From contig NZ_JAGJBZ010000001.1 of assembly GCF_020010925.1 (NCBI RefSeq), positions 1,488,001 to 1,552,000 on the forward strand: DNA of 64,000 bases. The letters are read 5' to 3'. A program made the position numbers and the translations under genes. The notes under the pieces were generated by a model. It was not told where the DNA came from. It saw nothing but the letters and a program-made list of their open reading frames with translations, and did not search any database. Source of the DNA: Streptomyces griseiscabiei (lineage in GTDB: Bacteria; Actinomycetota; Actinomycetes; Streptomycetales; Streptomycetaceae). Positions 40,946-51,701 of the stretch are shown in pieces; position 1 is the stretch's first letter, and every line of letters starts with the position of its first letter.

Positions 40946-41860
40946 TCAGGCCTTGCGGTTGCCCTTGGCGGGCATCAACTGCTCACGCAGCACCGTCAGT
41001 TGGTGGGAGGTGTCCACGGCCCGGGTCTCGTCCAGGGTGGTCAGGGCGAGGAGCAGGACGTCGGCGACGACGAGCGGGGTGAGGGCCTCCGAGGTGATGC
41101 CCGTGGGGGTGTGCGGGGCGGTCAGGACGGCGTCGACGCGGTCGCCGAACTCCTCGCCGAGTTCGTCGGTGACGAGGACGACCCGGGCGCCGACCGCCCG
41201 CGCGCGCTCGACGAGGACGGTCAGCTCGTGCAGGGCGCGCCCGGGTTGGAAGATCACCACGGCGTCGCCCTGGCGCAGGGCGAGGAGATGGTCGGCGAGG
41301 GCGAACCCGGTGGCGTTGACGAAGCGTGAGCGGCGGTCGATCCGGCCGAGTGCGAGGGAGAGATGGCGGGCGGCCGGTTCGCAGGCGGCGATCCCGAAGC
41401 AGTGGATCTCGACGGCGTCGGCGAGCGCGGTCACGGCGGCACGCAGGGCGTCGGGTCCGGTCAGCCGGCGGGTCTGGTCGATGCGCTCCTGGGCCTCGTC
41501 GAGCACATCGGTCCAGATGCCGTCCAGGTCGGGGCCGACATGCGCGATGCGCTGTCTGAGCCGCACCTCGGGAGCCACGGCAGCGGTGAAGCCGGTGGCC
41601 AGTTCGCGCTTGAGGGCGGGCAGCCCGGCGTAGCCGAGGCGCTGGAGGGCGCGGACCACGGTGGCGTTGCTGGTGCCGCTGGCGGTGCCGAGTTCCTGGG
41701 CGCCGGCGAAGAGGAGCTGTTCGACGGGGGCGCTGGCCAGATACTGGGCGACCGCGCGCTCGGACGCGGAGAGGCTCTCCCAGTGGTCGCGGACCGCCGC
41801 CCGGAGCCGGATCAGGCCCTCGCCGAGATCCCCAGGATCTGAAATTTTCATTACAGACAT
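40946..41860 (-). CDS. MurR/RpiR-family transcriptional regulator
   Basis: 304 residues from ATG 41860 (AAGGAAG four bases upstream; ATG 41851 alternative). N-terminal HTH_6: LSASERAVAQYLASAPVEQLLFAGAQELGTASGTSNATVVRALQRLGY. A C-terminal SIS domain (about 125-260; EIHCFGIAACEPAARHLSLALGRI, AVVIFQPGRALHELTVLVERARAVGARVVLVTD) normally senses a phosphosugar or amino-sugar. Divergent from the C45/ABC operon, which it most likely controls through the inverted repeats at 41901-41934. Confidence 0.9.
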   Translation of the reverse strand: MSVMKISDPGDLGEGLIRLRAAVRDHWESLSASERAVAQYLASAPVEQLLFAGAQELGTASGTSNATVVRALQRLGYAGLPALKRELATGFTAAVAPEVRLRQRIAHVGPDLDGIWTDVLDEAQERIDQTRRLTGPDALRAAVTALADAVEIHCFGIAACEPAARHLSLALGRIDRRSRFVNATGFALADHLLALRQGDAVVIFQPGRALHELTVLVERARAVGARVVLVTDELGEEFGDRVDAVLTAPHTPTGITSEALTPLVVADVLLLALTTLDETRAVDTSHQLTVLREQLMPAKGNRKA

Positions 41861-41900
41861 TGACTTCCTTGTGACGGGCGTTACTCTCCTGGACAACGCA

Positions 41901-41934
41901 TTCCAAAAGGAAAGCTTCTCGTAACCGACGTTAC
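41901..41934. promoter_or_regulatory. Two inverted repeats between rpiR-like gene and C45/ABC operon
   Basis: TTCC-AAAA-GGAA at 41901-41912 and GTAAC-CGAC-GTTAC at 41921-41934, in the A/T-rich 118-base divergent gap; another CGTTAC lies at 41879-41884. Likely operator sites of the RpiR regulator and the overlapping promoters. Confidence 0.6.
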
Positions 41935-41978
41935 AGCACGGCGTCACCCACGGGCAGCTCTCCGTCGCGAGGAGAAGA

Positions 41979-43223
41979 ATGGCATCCCCCTCTGCCCCGG
42001 CAGCCCCCTCATCCCGGTCCCTCCCCCTGGTCGAGATCTCCGGCGCTCCCCTGGAGCGCGGACGGCAGTACGGCGAGGCCGTACGGCCGCAACTGCACGC
42101 GGCGCTCGCCTACTACGAGGAGGCGTTCGGCCACGCCGCCGGACTGACCTGGGACCAGGTCACCGCCCGCGCCGCCCGCTGGCGGGAGCCGGTGGGCTCG
42201 TACGCCCCCCACCTGCTGGAGGAGATGCGGGGCATCGCCGACGGCGCCGGTGTGACCCTGCTGGACGTGCTCGCGCTCAACGCCCGCGGCGAGGTGCTCT
42301 ACGACCAGTCGTTCGCCAGGATGGCCGCGGCCGAGCCGAGAACCCCGAAGACGGAACCGGAGACGGAACCGGAGACGGTCGCCGAGGAGCGGGTCGAGGG
42401 CTGCACCTCGTTCGCCCTGTACGGGCCCGCGAGCGGCGACGGCCATGTGTGGGCCGGACAGAACTGGGACTGGCGGGCGGGCGCGGCCGACACGGTCGTC
42501 ATGCTGCGGATCGTGCAGCCGCCCGCGCCGACCCTGATCATGCAGGTCGAGGCCGGTCAGGTCGGCCGCCAGGGGGCCAACTCGGCGGGCATCGCGCTCA
42601 ACGCCAACGGTCTGGGCGGCCGGTTCGACGACACGGTCGGCCTGCCGCAGACCGTCGTCCGCCGCAGCGTCCTGGACCGGGCCAGCATCACGGACGCCCT
42701 CGACGTGCTGTGCCGCACCCGTGCCCACATCGCCTCCAACGCGCTGCTGACCGTCCGCGAGGGTTTCGCCGTCGACCTGGAGACCACACCCGCCGGGCAC
42801 GGCTGGCTGCACCCCGAGGACGGTCTCCTGGTGCACGGCAACCACTACCAGGCGGGAGTCCCCGCGGCCATCGCCGCCGGCTACCGCCCCCTGTCCTCCG
42901 ACTCCCTGGTGCGCGTACCCCGCGCCGAGCAGGGGCTGCGGGCGCTGCGCGGCTCCACCGGGCCCGACGAGTCCCGCAAGCTCATCAAGCAGGCCATGTC
43001 CGACCACCTCGGACTGCCCGAGTCGCTGTGCACCCACCCCGACACCCGCAGGCCCGTCGTGGAGCGCTGGACCACGCTCGTCTCCTCCTGCGTGGACCTG
43101 ACCAGCGGCGACTACCACGTGACCGCGGGCACCCCGTGCGACCGCGACTACCAGCACCTGCCGTGGAACCTCTACGACGGCCCGCACGGCAGCCTCTCCC
43201 CCTCCACCGACTGCCCCAGCTGA
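41979..43223 (+). CDS. C45-family autoproteolytic acyltransferase/hydrolase
   Basis: 414 residues, ATG 41979 with GAGGAG upstream. Peptidase C45 / acyl-CoA:6-aminopenicillanate acyltransferase family. These N-terminal-nucleophile enzymes cleave themselves before a Cys; the likely site is Gly-Cys142 in VEGCTSFALYGPASGDGHVWAGQNWDW. Also GIALNANGLGG and VHGNHYQ. No signal peptide, so it acts in the cytoplasm on an amide or N-acyl substrate. First gene of an operon with a complete oligopeptide importer, suggesting it hydrolyses what the importer brings in. Confidence 0.88.
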   Translation: MASPSAPAAPSSRSLPLVEISGAPLERGRQYGEAVRPQLHAALAYYEEAFGHAAGLTWDQVTARAARWREPVGSYAPHLLEEMRGIADGAGVTLLDVLALNARGEVLYDQSFARMAAAEPRTPKTEPETEPETVAEERVEGCTSFALYGPASGDGHVWAGQNWDWRAGAADTVVMLRIVQPPAPTLIMQVEAGQVGRQGANSAGIALNANGLGGRFDDTVGLPQTVVRRSVLDRASITDALDVLCRTRAHIASNALLTVREGFAVDLETTPAGHGWLHPEDGLLVHGNHYQAGVPAAIAAGYRPLSSDSLVRVPRAEQGLRALRGSTGPDESRKLIKQAMSDHLGLPESLCTHPDTRRPVVERWTTLVSSCVDLTSGDYHVTAGTPCDRDYQHLPWNLYDGPHGSLSPSTDCPS

Positions 43224-43242
43224 GAGCACAGGAGTTCATCCG

Positions 43243-44916
43243 ATGGCGATGACGAGGACGAAGACCACGAAGGCGAAGAACACCCGGAGAGCGGTGACCG
43301 CCGGGCTGGCCGCGGCGGGCCTGCTCACGACCGCCGGCTGCAGCGGCGCCGACACGGCCGCCACCGGTGGCGCGGCGGCCGACGCCGCGAAACTGAAGCT
43401 CACGGCCATGACACCCGCGGCGCGGGGCGCCGTGGCGAAGGTGAACTGGCTGCTGGAGGACGAACCCGACTCCCTCGACCTCGACACCCAGGGGTCCAGT
43501 GCCGGGCGGGTCGTCCTGACCAACGTCTGCGAGCGGCTCTACCAGCTGCAGCCCGACATGACGGTCGAGCCGTTGCTCGCGGAGAAGGCGACCACCCCCG
43601 ACGACAGGACGCTCGTCCTGACCGTCCGCGACGGTGTCACCTTCCACGACGGCTCGAAGCTCACCGCCGACGACGTGCTGTGGAGCCTGGAGCGGCACGC
43701 CGACCCGGACATGGAGCAGAGCGACGAGTTCCCCAACGTCTCCTCCATGGAGAAGACCGGGGACCGCGAGATCACCATCCGCTTCAAGAAGCCCGACGCC
43801 CTGTTCACCAAGGCGCTCGCGGGTGACGCCGGCATCGTCTGGAACAAGGAGCAGGTGGAGAAGGCCGGCGACGACTTCGGCACCCCGGGGCAGAGCGACG
43901 CCTGCTCGGGGCCGTACGAGCTGAGTGGCTGGAAGTCCGGCGACTCGATCACCATCGAGGCGTACGACGGCTACTGGGGCGAGAAGCCGCTCACGAAGGA
44001 GGTCGTCTTCCGCTGGGCCGCCGACAGCGCCCTGGTGAACGCGCTCAGGACCGGTGCCGCCGACGGCACGTTCGCCGAGTCGCCCAACACGGCCTCCGCC
44101 CTGCGGGGTGTGAAGGGGCTCGCCCAGTACTACGGACCCTCCACCGCCACCCTGGACCTCATCCCCACCGAGCGCGGCGGGCTGAAGGACCCGAGGATCC
44201 GCAAGGCGCTGTCGCTGGCGCTCGACCGCGCCGGGATCGCCAAGTCCGGCTACGGCGGGTTCGTCGAGCCCTGGGCCAGCCCGGTGGGATCCGGTTCCTG
44301 GGGGTACGCCAAGGACGAGTTCGCCGCCGCGCAGAAGGAGCTGGCGGCCACCGCGCCCGCCTCGCCGGACGCCGACGACATCGCCGAGGCCAAGGAGTTG
44401 GTCAAGGAGGCGGGGACACCCACCGAGCCGATCGTCATCGGCACGGACGCCACCCAGGGCCGTACGGTCGTCGCGGGCGCCGTACGGGCCGCGCTCCAGC
44501 GGATCGGGCTCAAGGGCACCGTCAAGACCGTACCGACCACGCAGTTCGAGGAGTTCTACAGCGATCCCGAGGCCCGTGCGGAGATCGATGTGCTGGTCGC
44601 GGACTGGTACATCTCCAAGTCCGACCCGATGGGCTTCTACGACAACGGACTGTCCGACTCGTCCAACAACTGGATCGGCTTCGCGGACGCCGCCTACGAC
44701 GAGAAGGTGACCAAGGCGCTGGGCACCCTCGACGACACCGAGCGGGCGGCCCTCGCCATCGACGTGCAGAAGCTGTTCGCGGACGCCGCCGTGTGGATCC
44801 CCGTCGCGCAGGTGCCGTCGGTGCTGGTGCTGAGCGACAGGCTGACCGGGGCGCCGGCCTCACAGGCGTACCTCTACTACCCGTGGGCGGCCGGGCTCGG
44901 CGCCGAGAAGGGCTGA
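43243..44916 (+). CDS. ABC transporter substrate-binding lipoprotein (family 5)
   Basis: 557 residues. Lipoprotein signal ending LLTTAGCSG; then the SBP_bac_5 fold with VLTNVCERLYQLQPDMTVEPLLAE, VTFHDGSKLTADDVLWSLERH and RGGLKDPRIRKALSLALDRAGI. It binds peptides or related ligands (also nickel or opines in some relatives) for the permease encoded next. ATG 43243 with AGGAG upstream; 19 bases after the C45 stop. Confidence 0.92.
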   Translation: MAMTRTKTTKAKNTRRAVTAGLAAAGLLTTAGCSGADTAATGGAAADAAKLKLTAMTPAARGAVAKVNWLLEDEPDSLDLDTQGSSAGRVVLTNVCERLYQLQPDMTVEPLLAEKATTPDDRTLVLTVRDGVTFHDGSKLTADDVLWSLERHADPDMEQSDEFPNVSSMEKTGDREITIRFKKPDALFTKALAGDAGIVWNKEQVEKAGDDFGTPGQSDACSGPYELSGWKSGDSITIEAYDGYWGEKPLTKEVVFRWAADSALVNALRTGAADGTFAESPNTASALRGVKGLAQYYGPSTATLDLIPTERGGLKDPRIRKALSLALDRAGIAKSGYGGFVEPWASPVGSGSWGYAKDEFAAAQKELAATAPASPDADDIAEAKELVKEAGTPTEPIVIGTDATQGRTVVAGAVRAALQRIGLKGTVKTVPTTQFEEFYSDPEARAEIDVLVADWYISKSDPMGFYDNGLSDSSNNWIGFADAAYDEKVTKALGTLDDTERAALAIDVQKLFADAAVWIPVAQVPSVLVLSDRLTGAPASQAYLYYPWAAGLGAEKG

Positions 44917-44922
44917 CCGCAC

Positions 44923-45876
44923 GTGCCCGCACGTATCGCGCGGCGGCTGGCCGGATTCCTGGCCACGCTCTTCGCCGCCTCGTTCGTCATCTTCGCCGCC
45001 GTGTACGGGGCGCCCGGAGACCCCGCCGTGTTCCTGGCCGGCGGCCGCGACAAGCTCACCCCCGAGCGGCTCGCGGCCGTCCGGGCCCAGTACCACCTGG
45101 ACGAGCCGCTGGTCGTGCAGTACGGCCGCTGGCTGTGGGACTGCCTCCATCTCGACCTCGGCCGGTCCTTCAAGTACAGCGACCAGGTGTCCGACCTGGT
45201 CGCGGCCCGGCTGCCCACCACGCTCGGCCTGGTCGCCTACGCCACACTGCTGTTCGTCGTGCTCGGCGTCGGCGCGGGAATCCTGGCGGCCGTGAAGCAG
45301 TCGACCTGGGTGGACTCGGCGGTGGTGGGCGGGACGACGCTCGCCGCGTCCGTGCCGTCGTTCGTCGCCGCGATCGCGCTCGTCTCGTTGTTCGGCGTGC
45401 GGCTCGGCTGGTTCCCGGTGACGGGCAGCGGCAGCGGGTTCGCCGGGACCGTGCACCATCTGACGCTGCCCGCGCTGTCGTTGGCGCTCGGCGCGCTCGC
45501 CCTGATCAGCCGGGTCACCCGGCAGGCCATGGCGGAGGCCGCCGCCTCCGATCACGTCGAGGCGGCCCGTGCCTCCGGCATCCCGGAACGCGACATCGTC
45601 CGCCGCCATGTGCTGCGCAACGCGCTCGGCCCGATCATCACCATGTGCGGTCTGGTCATGGCGGGAATGCTCGCCGGAACGGTCGTCGTGGAGACCGCGT
45701 TCGGGATGAGCGGCATCGGCTCGCTGCTCGTCGGCGCCATCAACACCCATGACTTCCCCGTCACCCAGGCCGTCCTGCTGCTGATGGTCACCGGCTACAT
45801 CGCCGTCACCACCGTCGTGGACCTGGTCCATCCGCTCCTCGACCCGCGCGTCCGCGAGGAGGCCCGCACCGCATGA
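44923..45876 (+). CDS. ABC transporter permease, DppB/OppB type
   Basis: 317 residues from GTG 44923, six bases after the binding-protein stop. Six membrane helices; the EAA loop is AAASDHVEAARASGIPERDIVRRHVLRNALGPIIT. The N-terminus VIFAAVYGAPGDPAVFL matches the DppB group. Forms a heterodimer with the next gene product. Overlaps it by ATGA. Confidence 0.93.
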   Translation: MPARIARRLAGFLATLFAASFVIFAAVYGAPGDPAVFLAGGRDKLTPERLAAVRAQYHLDEPLVVQYGRWLWDCLHLDLGRSFKYSDQVSDLVAARLPTTLGLVAYATLLFVVLGVGAGILAAVKQSTWVDSAVVGGTTLAASVPSFVAAIALVSLFGVRLGWFPVTGSGSGFAGTVHHLTLPALSLALGALALISRVTRQAMAEAAASDHVEAARASGIPERDIVRRHVLRNALGPIITMCGLVMAGMLAGTVVVETAFGMSGIGSLLVGAINTHDFPVTQAVLLLMVTGYIAVTTVVDLVHPLLDPRVREEARTA

Positions 45877-46715
45877 CCACCCTCACGCTCACCCCCGTCG
45901 GAACCCGGGCCCGCCGTCCCGTCGGGGTCACGGTCGCCGCCGGGTTCCTGGTCCTGGTCGTCCTGGCCGCGGCCCTCGCCCCGCTGCTCGCGCCGTACGC
46001 ACCCGACGCGATCGACCTGTCCGCCTCCCTCGTCGGCACCGGTGGCGACCACCTCCTGGGCACCGACGCCTCCGGGCAGGACCTGCTCTCCCGGGTCCTG
46101 CACGGCGCCCGCACCAGCCTGATCGCGCCGCTGCTGCTGCTCGCGGTGGCCGCGCTGCTCGGTGTCACCCTCGGGGTGCTCGCGGCCTGGCGCGGCGGCT
46201 GGGCCGACTCCCTCGTCTCCCGGGTCACGGACGTCATGTACGCCTTCCCCGGGCTGCTGTTCACCGTCCTCATCATCGCGGTCCTCGGCACCGGCATGAC
46301 CACGTCCGTACTGGCCCTCGGTCTCGCCTACACCCCGACCGTCGCCAAGTACACCCGGTCCCTGGCCCTGTCCGAGGCCCGCAAGCCGTACGTGGACGCC
46401 TACCGGGTGCAGGGCATGGGCGGCGCCCGGATCTGCGCCTTCCATCTGGTGCCCAACCTCGGCCGGGCGGTGACCGGCTATCTGGTGGTCCTCTTCGGCG
46501 AGGCCCTGATGTCCCTGGCCACCCTCTCCTATCTGGGATTCGGCGCCCAACCACCCAGCTCCGACTGGGGGTTGATGGTGCAGGAGGGGCAGGCGGCCGT
46601 CGTCCAGGGCGCGTTGCTGCCCGCTCTCGTCCCCGGCACGGCCATCGCCGCCGTCGTCGTCTCCTTCAACGTGGTCGGCGTCTGGGCGGCCGACCGGCTC
46701 GGAAGGCAGGCCTGA
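45873..46715 (+). CDS. ABC transporter permease, DppC/OppC type
   Basis: 280 residues, ATG 45873 in the preceding stop. The N-terminal periplasmic segment LLGTDASGQDLLSRVLHGARTSL is typical of DppC; the EAA loop is EARKPYVDAYRVQGMGGARICAFHLVPNL; the end is LSYLGFGAQPPSSDWGLMV. It overlaps the ATPase gene by one base. Confidence 0.93.
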   Translation: MTTLTLTPVGTRARRPVGVTVAAGFLVLVVLAAALAPLLAPYAPDAIDLSASLVGTGGDHLLGTDASGQDLLSRVLHGARTSLIAPLLLLAVAALLGVTLGVLAAWRGGWADSLVSRVTDVMYAFPGLLFTVLIIAVLGTGMTTSVLALGLAYTPTVAKYTRSLALSEARKPYVDAYRVQGMGGARICAFHLVPNLGRAVTGYLVVLFGEALMSLATLSYLGFGAQPPSSDWGLMVQEGQAAVVQGALLPALVPGTAIAAVVVSFNVVGVWAADRLGRQA

Positions 46716-47682
46716 TGCTGCTCACCATCGATCACCTCACCGTGGGCGTCCCGGGGGCCGCCCGCCCGGTCCTCGACGACGTCTCCCTGCGGGTCGCCCC
46801 CGGCGAGGTCGTCGGCCTGGTCGGCGAGTCCGGCTCCGGCAAGTCGACGACGGCGAAGGCCGCGCTCGGGCTGCTGCCGGGCGGGGCGGGCGTCTCGGGC
46901 ACGGTGAGGGTCGGCGACACGGACGTCCTCGCCCTCACCGGCGAGGCACTGCGGCGCCATCGCGCCCGTACCGTCGCGATGATCCACCAGGACCCCCGGG
47001 CCGCCCTCAACCCCGTACGCCGGATCGGTGACTTCCTGCGGGAGCGGGGCGCGGACCGGAAGGCGGCCGTCGAACTCCTCGCCGCCGTGGGCCTGTCCGA
47101 CCCCGACCGCCGGCTGCGGCAGCGTCCGCACGAACTCTCCGGCGGCATGCTCCAGCGGGTCGTCATCGCCGGGGCGCTCGCCGCGCGGCCCCGGCTGCTG
47201 CTCGCCGACGAGGCCACCAGCGCGCTCGACGTCACCACCCAGGCCGAGATCCTCGCCCAACTGCGTGTCCTGCGCGCCGAGACCGGCGCCGGGCTGCTGT
47301 TCATCACCCACGATCTGCATCTGGCCGCCGCGTACTGCGACCGGGTCTACGTCATGTACGCGGGCCGGGTCGTCGAGGAGCGCACCGCCGGGGCCCTGTT
47401 CGCCGACCCCGCGCACCCCTACACCCGCGGGCTGCTCTCCTGCTCTCCGACCCTGGGCGAGACACCCCGCGCCCTGCTGCCGATCCCGGGCCGGCCGCCG
47501 TCCCTCGGCGACACCTTCCCGGGCTGCCCGTTCGCCGCCCGCTGCCCCGACGCCCAGCCCGACTGCGAGACCTGGCGACCGGAGGCGGTGACCCTGCCGG
47601 ATGGCGGAACGGCCGCGTGCCGGCGGGTACCGGCGACCGCCCTGTCCTCCTTGCCCGTCACGGCGGAAAGGACCACCACCCC

Positions 47683-47686
<4 letters not shown>
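46715..47686 (+). CDS. ABC transporter ATP-binding protein, DppD type
   Basis: 323 residues. Walker A VGESGSGKSTTAK, Q loop MIHQDPRAALNP, signature LSGGMLQRV, Walker B LLLADEATSALD, H loop ITHDLHLAA. The C-terminal oligopeptide extension has the cysteine cluster GCPFAARCPDAQPDCETW, likely binding an Fe-S cluster as in DppD. ATG 46715 overlaps the DppC stop (TGATG). Confidence 0.94.
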
Positions 47687-48519
<833 letters not shown>

Positions 48520-48690
48520 GAGCCGGCGTCACATCCGGAGCCCGATGCGGAAGAAATGCCTCCTCAAGTGGTGTGCGCTCCCGTGCAACCCTCCTGTCCC
48601 ATCGGTCGTCAAACAGGGCGCCGGACAAGGAACGGGCCCTTTCCGGACACCCCCGCGCTGCCCGGCCGTTCTTCACTTATGGAGCCGTAC

Positions 48691-50166
48691 ATGCGCAAGA
48701 ACCGTTCGGCCGCCCTCGCGGCGGCCACCTTTCTTCTCGTCTCCGGCGCGGCGATCGTCGCCGCCCCGTCCGCGTACGCCGGGGTGCCCGGCAGTACGCA
48801 GGCCAGTGACCGCAACAGCGACTTCAACGGCGACGGATACGAGGACGTGCTGATCGGGGCGCCGGGGGCCACCGTCAGCGGCAAGGCGGGCGCCGGGCTG
48901 GTGACCGTGCAGTACGGCTCGGCCGGAGGCATCGACACCGGCAACGCGGCCGTGTTCAGCCAGTCGACCTCGGGGATCGCGGGCGCCGCCGAGGCGGGCG
49001 ACGGCTTCGGCCGCTCGGTGGCCACCGGCGACCTGAACGGCGACGGGTTCGACGACGCGATCGTCGGCATCCCCGGCGAGGACCTCGACACCAAGAAGGA
49101 CGCGGGCGGGGCCGCCATCCTCTGGGGCTCGAAGGCCGGGCTCAAGGGGGCCGCGAGCGAATGGCTGGAGACCCAGGAGCCCACCGCCGACGAGCGGTTC
49201 GGCCTCGGCCTCGCCGCCGCGCGCTTCACCGCCGAGACCGAGGGCGACCAGCTCGCCGTCCTCGACGGGTACGGCGTGGAGCTGTTCTCGTTCGGCGGTA
49301 CGACGGCGGACGGCATCGTGCCCCAGGAGGCCGGCCGGGGGACCGGCTCGAAGTCCGCGCAGGCCCGCCAGATCGCGGCCAAGTCCCTGACCACCGGCGA
49401 CTACGACAAGAACGGCTTCGCCGATCTGATCGTGTCGGGCCTCAGCGTCGGTGACGAACCCGGTCACGGCTGGTCCACGTATCTGTCGGGCAACGCGGAC
49501 GGGCTGAAGTACGAGCGTGATCTGCGCGGCGGCCCGGTCTCGGCGTCCGGGGACATCAACGACGACGGCTACGACGACCTGGTGACCGGCGAGCCCAACT
49601 CCCCCGACGACAACCCGGGCGAGACGATGACCGGCGGTCTGGTCGGTGTCCGCCTCGGCGGTCCCGACGGGCCGGCGGCCGAGCCGCAGTGGTGGGTGCA
49701 GGACTCCCCCGGGGTGCCCGGTGTCTCCGAGGCCGGTGACGGCTGGGGCTCGGACCTGTCGGTCGCGGACACCGACGGGGACGGGTACGCGGACGTGGCG
49801 ATCGGCGCCTCGGGCGAGGACATCGGCACGGTCGCGGACGCGGGCGCCGTGTGGGTGCTGCGCGGCTCGGCCTCCGGGCTGACCGCGACCGGCGCGAAGT
49901 CCTGGGACCAGAACTCCGCGGACGTGCCGGGCGCCGCCGAGAAGGGCGACAAGTGGGGCGCCCAGGTCCGGCTGACCGACCCGAACAGCGACGGCCGCTT
50001 CGGGCTGCTGGCCGCCGCGCCGGGCGAGAACGCCGGTGACGGCCATGTCTGGGTGCTGTCGGCGGGCGCGGGCGGTATCACGGCGTCGGGGTCGTGGACG
50101 TACAACGCCGCCTCGCTCGGGGCACCGCACGTGGGCGCGCTCTTCGGGTCGGCGATCGACGAGTGA
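48691..50166 (+). CDS. Secreted FG-GAP (integrin-like beta-propeller) protein
   Basis: 491 residues from ATG 48691 (GGAG six bases upstream; ATG 48679 alternative). Signal peptide SAALAAATFLLVSGAAIVAAPSAYA with cleavage after AYA. About seven FG-GAP blades follow with calcium-binding D-x-N/D-G-D motifs: DFNGDGYEDVLIGAPG, DLNGDGFDDAIVGIPGED, DINDDGYDDLVTGEP, DTDGDGYADVAIGASGED. Such proteins are abundant in Streptomyces secretomes; ligand unknown. Ends in a wobble-paired terminator. Confidence 0.9.
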   Translation: MRKNRSAALAAATFLLVSGAAIVAAPSAYAGVPGSTQASDRNSDFNGDGYEDVLIGAPGATVSGKAGAGLVTVQYGSAGGIDTGNAAVFSQSTSGIAGAAEAGDGFGRSVATGDLNGDGFDDAIVGIPGEDLDTKKDAGGAAILWGSKAGLKGAASEWLETQEPTADERFGLGLAAARFTAETEGDQLAVLDGYGVELFSFGGTTADGIVPQEAGRGTGSKSAQARQIAAKSLTTGDYDKNGFADLIVSGLSVGDEPGHGWSTYLSGNADGLKYERDLRGGPVSASGDINDDGYDDLVTGEPNSPDDNPGETMTGGLVGVRLGGPDGPAAEPQWWVQDSPGVPGVSEAGDGWGSDLSVADTDGDGYADVAIGASGEDIGTVADAGAVWVLRGSASGLTATGAKSWDQNSADVPGAAEKGDKWGAQVRLTDPNSDGRFGLLAAAPGENAGDGHVWVLSAGAGGITASGSWTYNAASLGAPHVGALFGSAIDE

Positions 50167-50176
50167 GCCGTACGGC

Positions 50177-50214
50177 CCGGGGTCTGCCGGCCGGGAAGGT
50201 CCGGCGGGCCCCGG
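50177..50214 (+). terminator. 14-base-pair terminator after the FG-GAP gene
   Basis: CCGGGGTCTGCCGG (50177-50190) pairs with CCGGCGGGCCCCGG (50201-50214), all positions paired with two G-U wobbles when read as plus-strand RNA; ten-base loop. On the minus strand two mismatches would result, so it mainly serves the plus strand. Confidence 0.6.
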
Positions 50215-50232
50215 GGCCGCCCGGCCGGCCGG

Positions 50233-51549
50233 TCAGGTTCCGGTCGTGACCGACTCCGGGGCGTCGAGGGACGCGGTCTGCGTGGTCGTGGTGTCGTCCG
50301 GGAGCGAGCCGGCCGTCTCGGGGCTCACCGGCGGAGTCGTGGGCTCGGAGGTCTCCGGCTCGGGTTCCGAGGGGGTGGTCGGGGGCACCGAGGACGAGGA
50401 CGGGCAGGGACTCTCGGTCTTGCCGTCGCCGGTCGCTCCGCTCGGGGTCGGACGGCACGGCTCGGGCTTCTTGGTGGGCGGTTTCTCGGTGAACGACGTC
50501 GACACCGACGGGGAGGGCCGGTCGTGCGGCGGGTCGGTCTTCTTGTCCTTGCCTCCGGTGTCGCCCCTGGGCCGGGTGAACCAGTCCTTGTGCTCGGCGT
50601 CGTAGAGGACGAAGACCTTGACGATCGTGGTCGAGCGCTCGACGACCACGACGTTCTGCGCCCGGTACCCGGGCCAGGAGTCGCCCTTGGGCTCGGGGGT
50701 GGTCTTCAGCGCGACCGGCGGCTTCAGCGGGTTGCCGCAGGCGCAGCGCACCCGGGGCACGCCCCGGTCGTCGACGAGGACGGCGGTGCCGGCCTGGAGG
50801 ACGGCCTGGTAGCTGGTGGCGGCCCCGTCGCGGTAGCCGTGGTTGGTGACGCGGGTGTCCATGCGCAGCTGCACCGGGGTGAGCGAGCGCAGATAGGCGG
50901 GCACCTGGGAGGACTCGACGCCGGCGACGGAGGCGAACGCGTCGTTCTTGGCGGGGTTCGCCCCGAGTACCTCGACCTGCTTCTCGACGTCGCAGCTGGC
51001 GGTGTTCCGCGTACCGCCGTACAGGCCGGGGGACGCGCCGTCCACCGCGCGGGTCACCGTGCCGGTTTCCGATCCGCCCGGTGTCGCGTCGGGGGTCTCG
51101 GGCGGGGTGGAGCTGTCCGTCGCCGTCGACTCGGTGAACGGGTCGGGGCCGGACTTGCCCGCGGCCTGGAGGAACACCTCCCCGCCGGCCGAGTCGCCCG
51201 AGTCGTCGGAGCGGGTGAGGACGACGACCAGGACCACGGCGACGACGGCCGCGGCGACCATGAGGGCGATCCGGGGGGCCGACCGCCACCAGGGGTGACC
51301 GGGGCCAGGGCCTGCGCCCTGGCCGGAGTCACCGGGGCCGCCACCGGACCCGCCTGATCCGCCGGAACCGCCCGTTCCGCCCGGCCCGCCGGTTCCGCCC
51401 GCGCCCGAGGCGTCGCTCGGCCGTTCCGGGGGTGTCTGCCCGCTGGGCCGGGTCGGGCTCGGCGGGGTGGGGCTCGGTCGCGTCGGCCCGGAGAGAGGGC
51501 CGGAGGGCGGTCCGGTCGGGCGGCCGGAGGACGGTTGCTCGGAACTCAC
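50233..51549 (-). CDS. DUF6777 membrane-anchored protein
   Basis: 438 residues from GTG 51549 (GGGAGA upstream). A Ser/Pro/Gly low-complexity cytoplasmic head of about 90 residues, one membrane helix (IALMVAAAVVAVVLVVVLT), then an extracellular DUF6777 domain (GGEVFLQAAGKSGPDPFTESTA, SPGLYGGTRNTASCDVEKQ, LRSLTPVQLRMDTRVTNHGYRDGAAT, VRCACGNPL), and a long Pro/Thr/Ser-rich tail. Two cysteine pairs suggest disulfides. Function unknown. Divergent from the streptophobe gene. Confidence 0.8.
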   Translation of the reverse strand: MSSEQPSSGRPTGPPSGPLSGPTRPSPTPPSPTRPSGQTPPERPSDASGAGGTGGPGGTGGSGGSGGSGGGPGDSGQGAGPGPGHPWWRSAPRIALMVAAAVVAVVLVVVLTRSDDSGDSAGGEVFLQAAGKSGPDPFTESTATDSSTPPETPDATPGGSETGTVTRAVDGASPGLYGGTRNTASCDVEKQVEVLGANPAKNDAFASVAGVESSQVPAYLRSLTPVQLRMDTRVTNHGYRDGAATSYQAVLQAGTAVLVDDRGVPRVRCACGNPLKPPVALKTTPEPKGDSWPGYRAQNVVVVERSTTIVKVFVLYDAEHKDWFTRPRGDTGGKDKKTDPPHDRPSPSVSTSFTEKPPTKKPEPCRPTPSGATGDGKTESPCPSSSSVPPTTPSEPEPETSEPTTPPVSPETAGSLPDDTTTTQTASLDAPESVTTGT

Positions 51550-51701
51550 GGGTCTTCTCCCGCCATAGGGATGCTGCGACTCCGCACCGTTTCAGGCCTT
51601 TAGAGCCGCTTTATTCCACAACAGGCTCATTGTGTGCTCTGGTCCCGTGCCGCCCGCAAGCCGAGCGGGCCGACCCTCCCGGCGCGCGGAGTGCCCCGCG
51701 C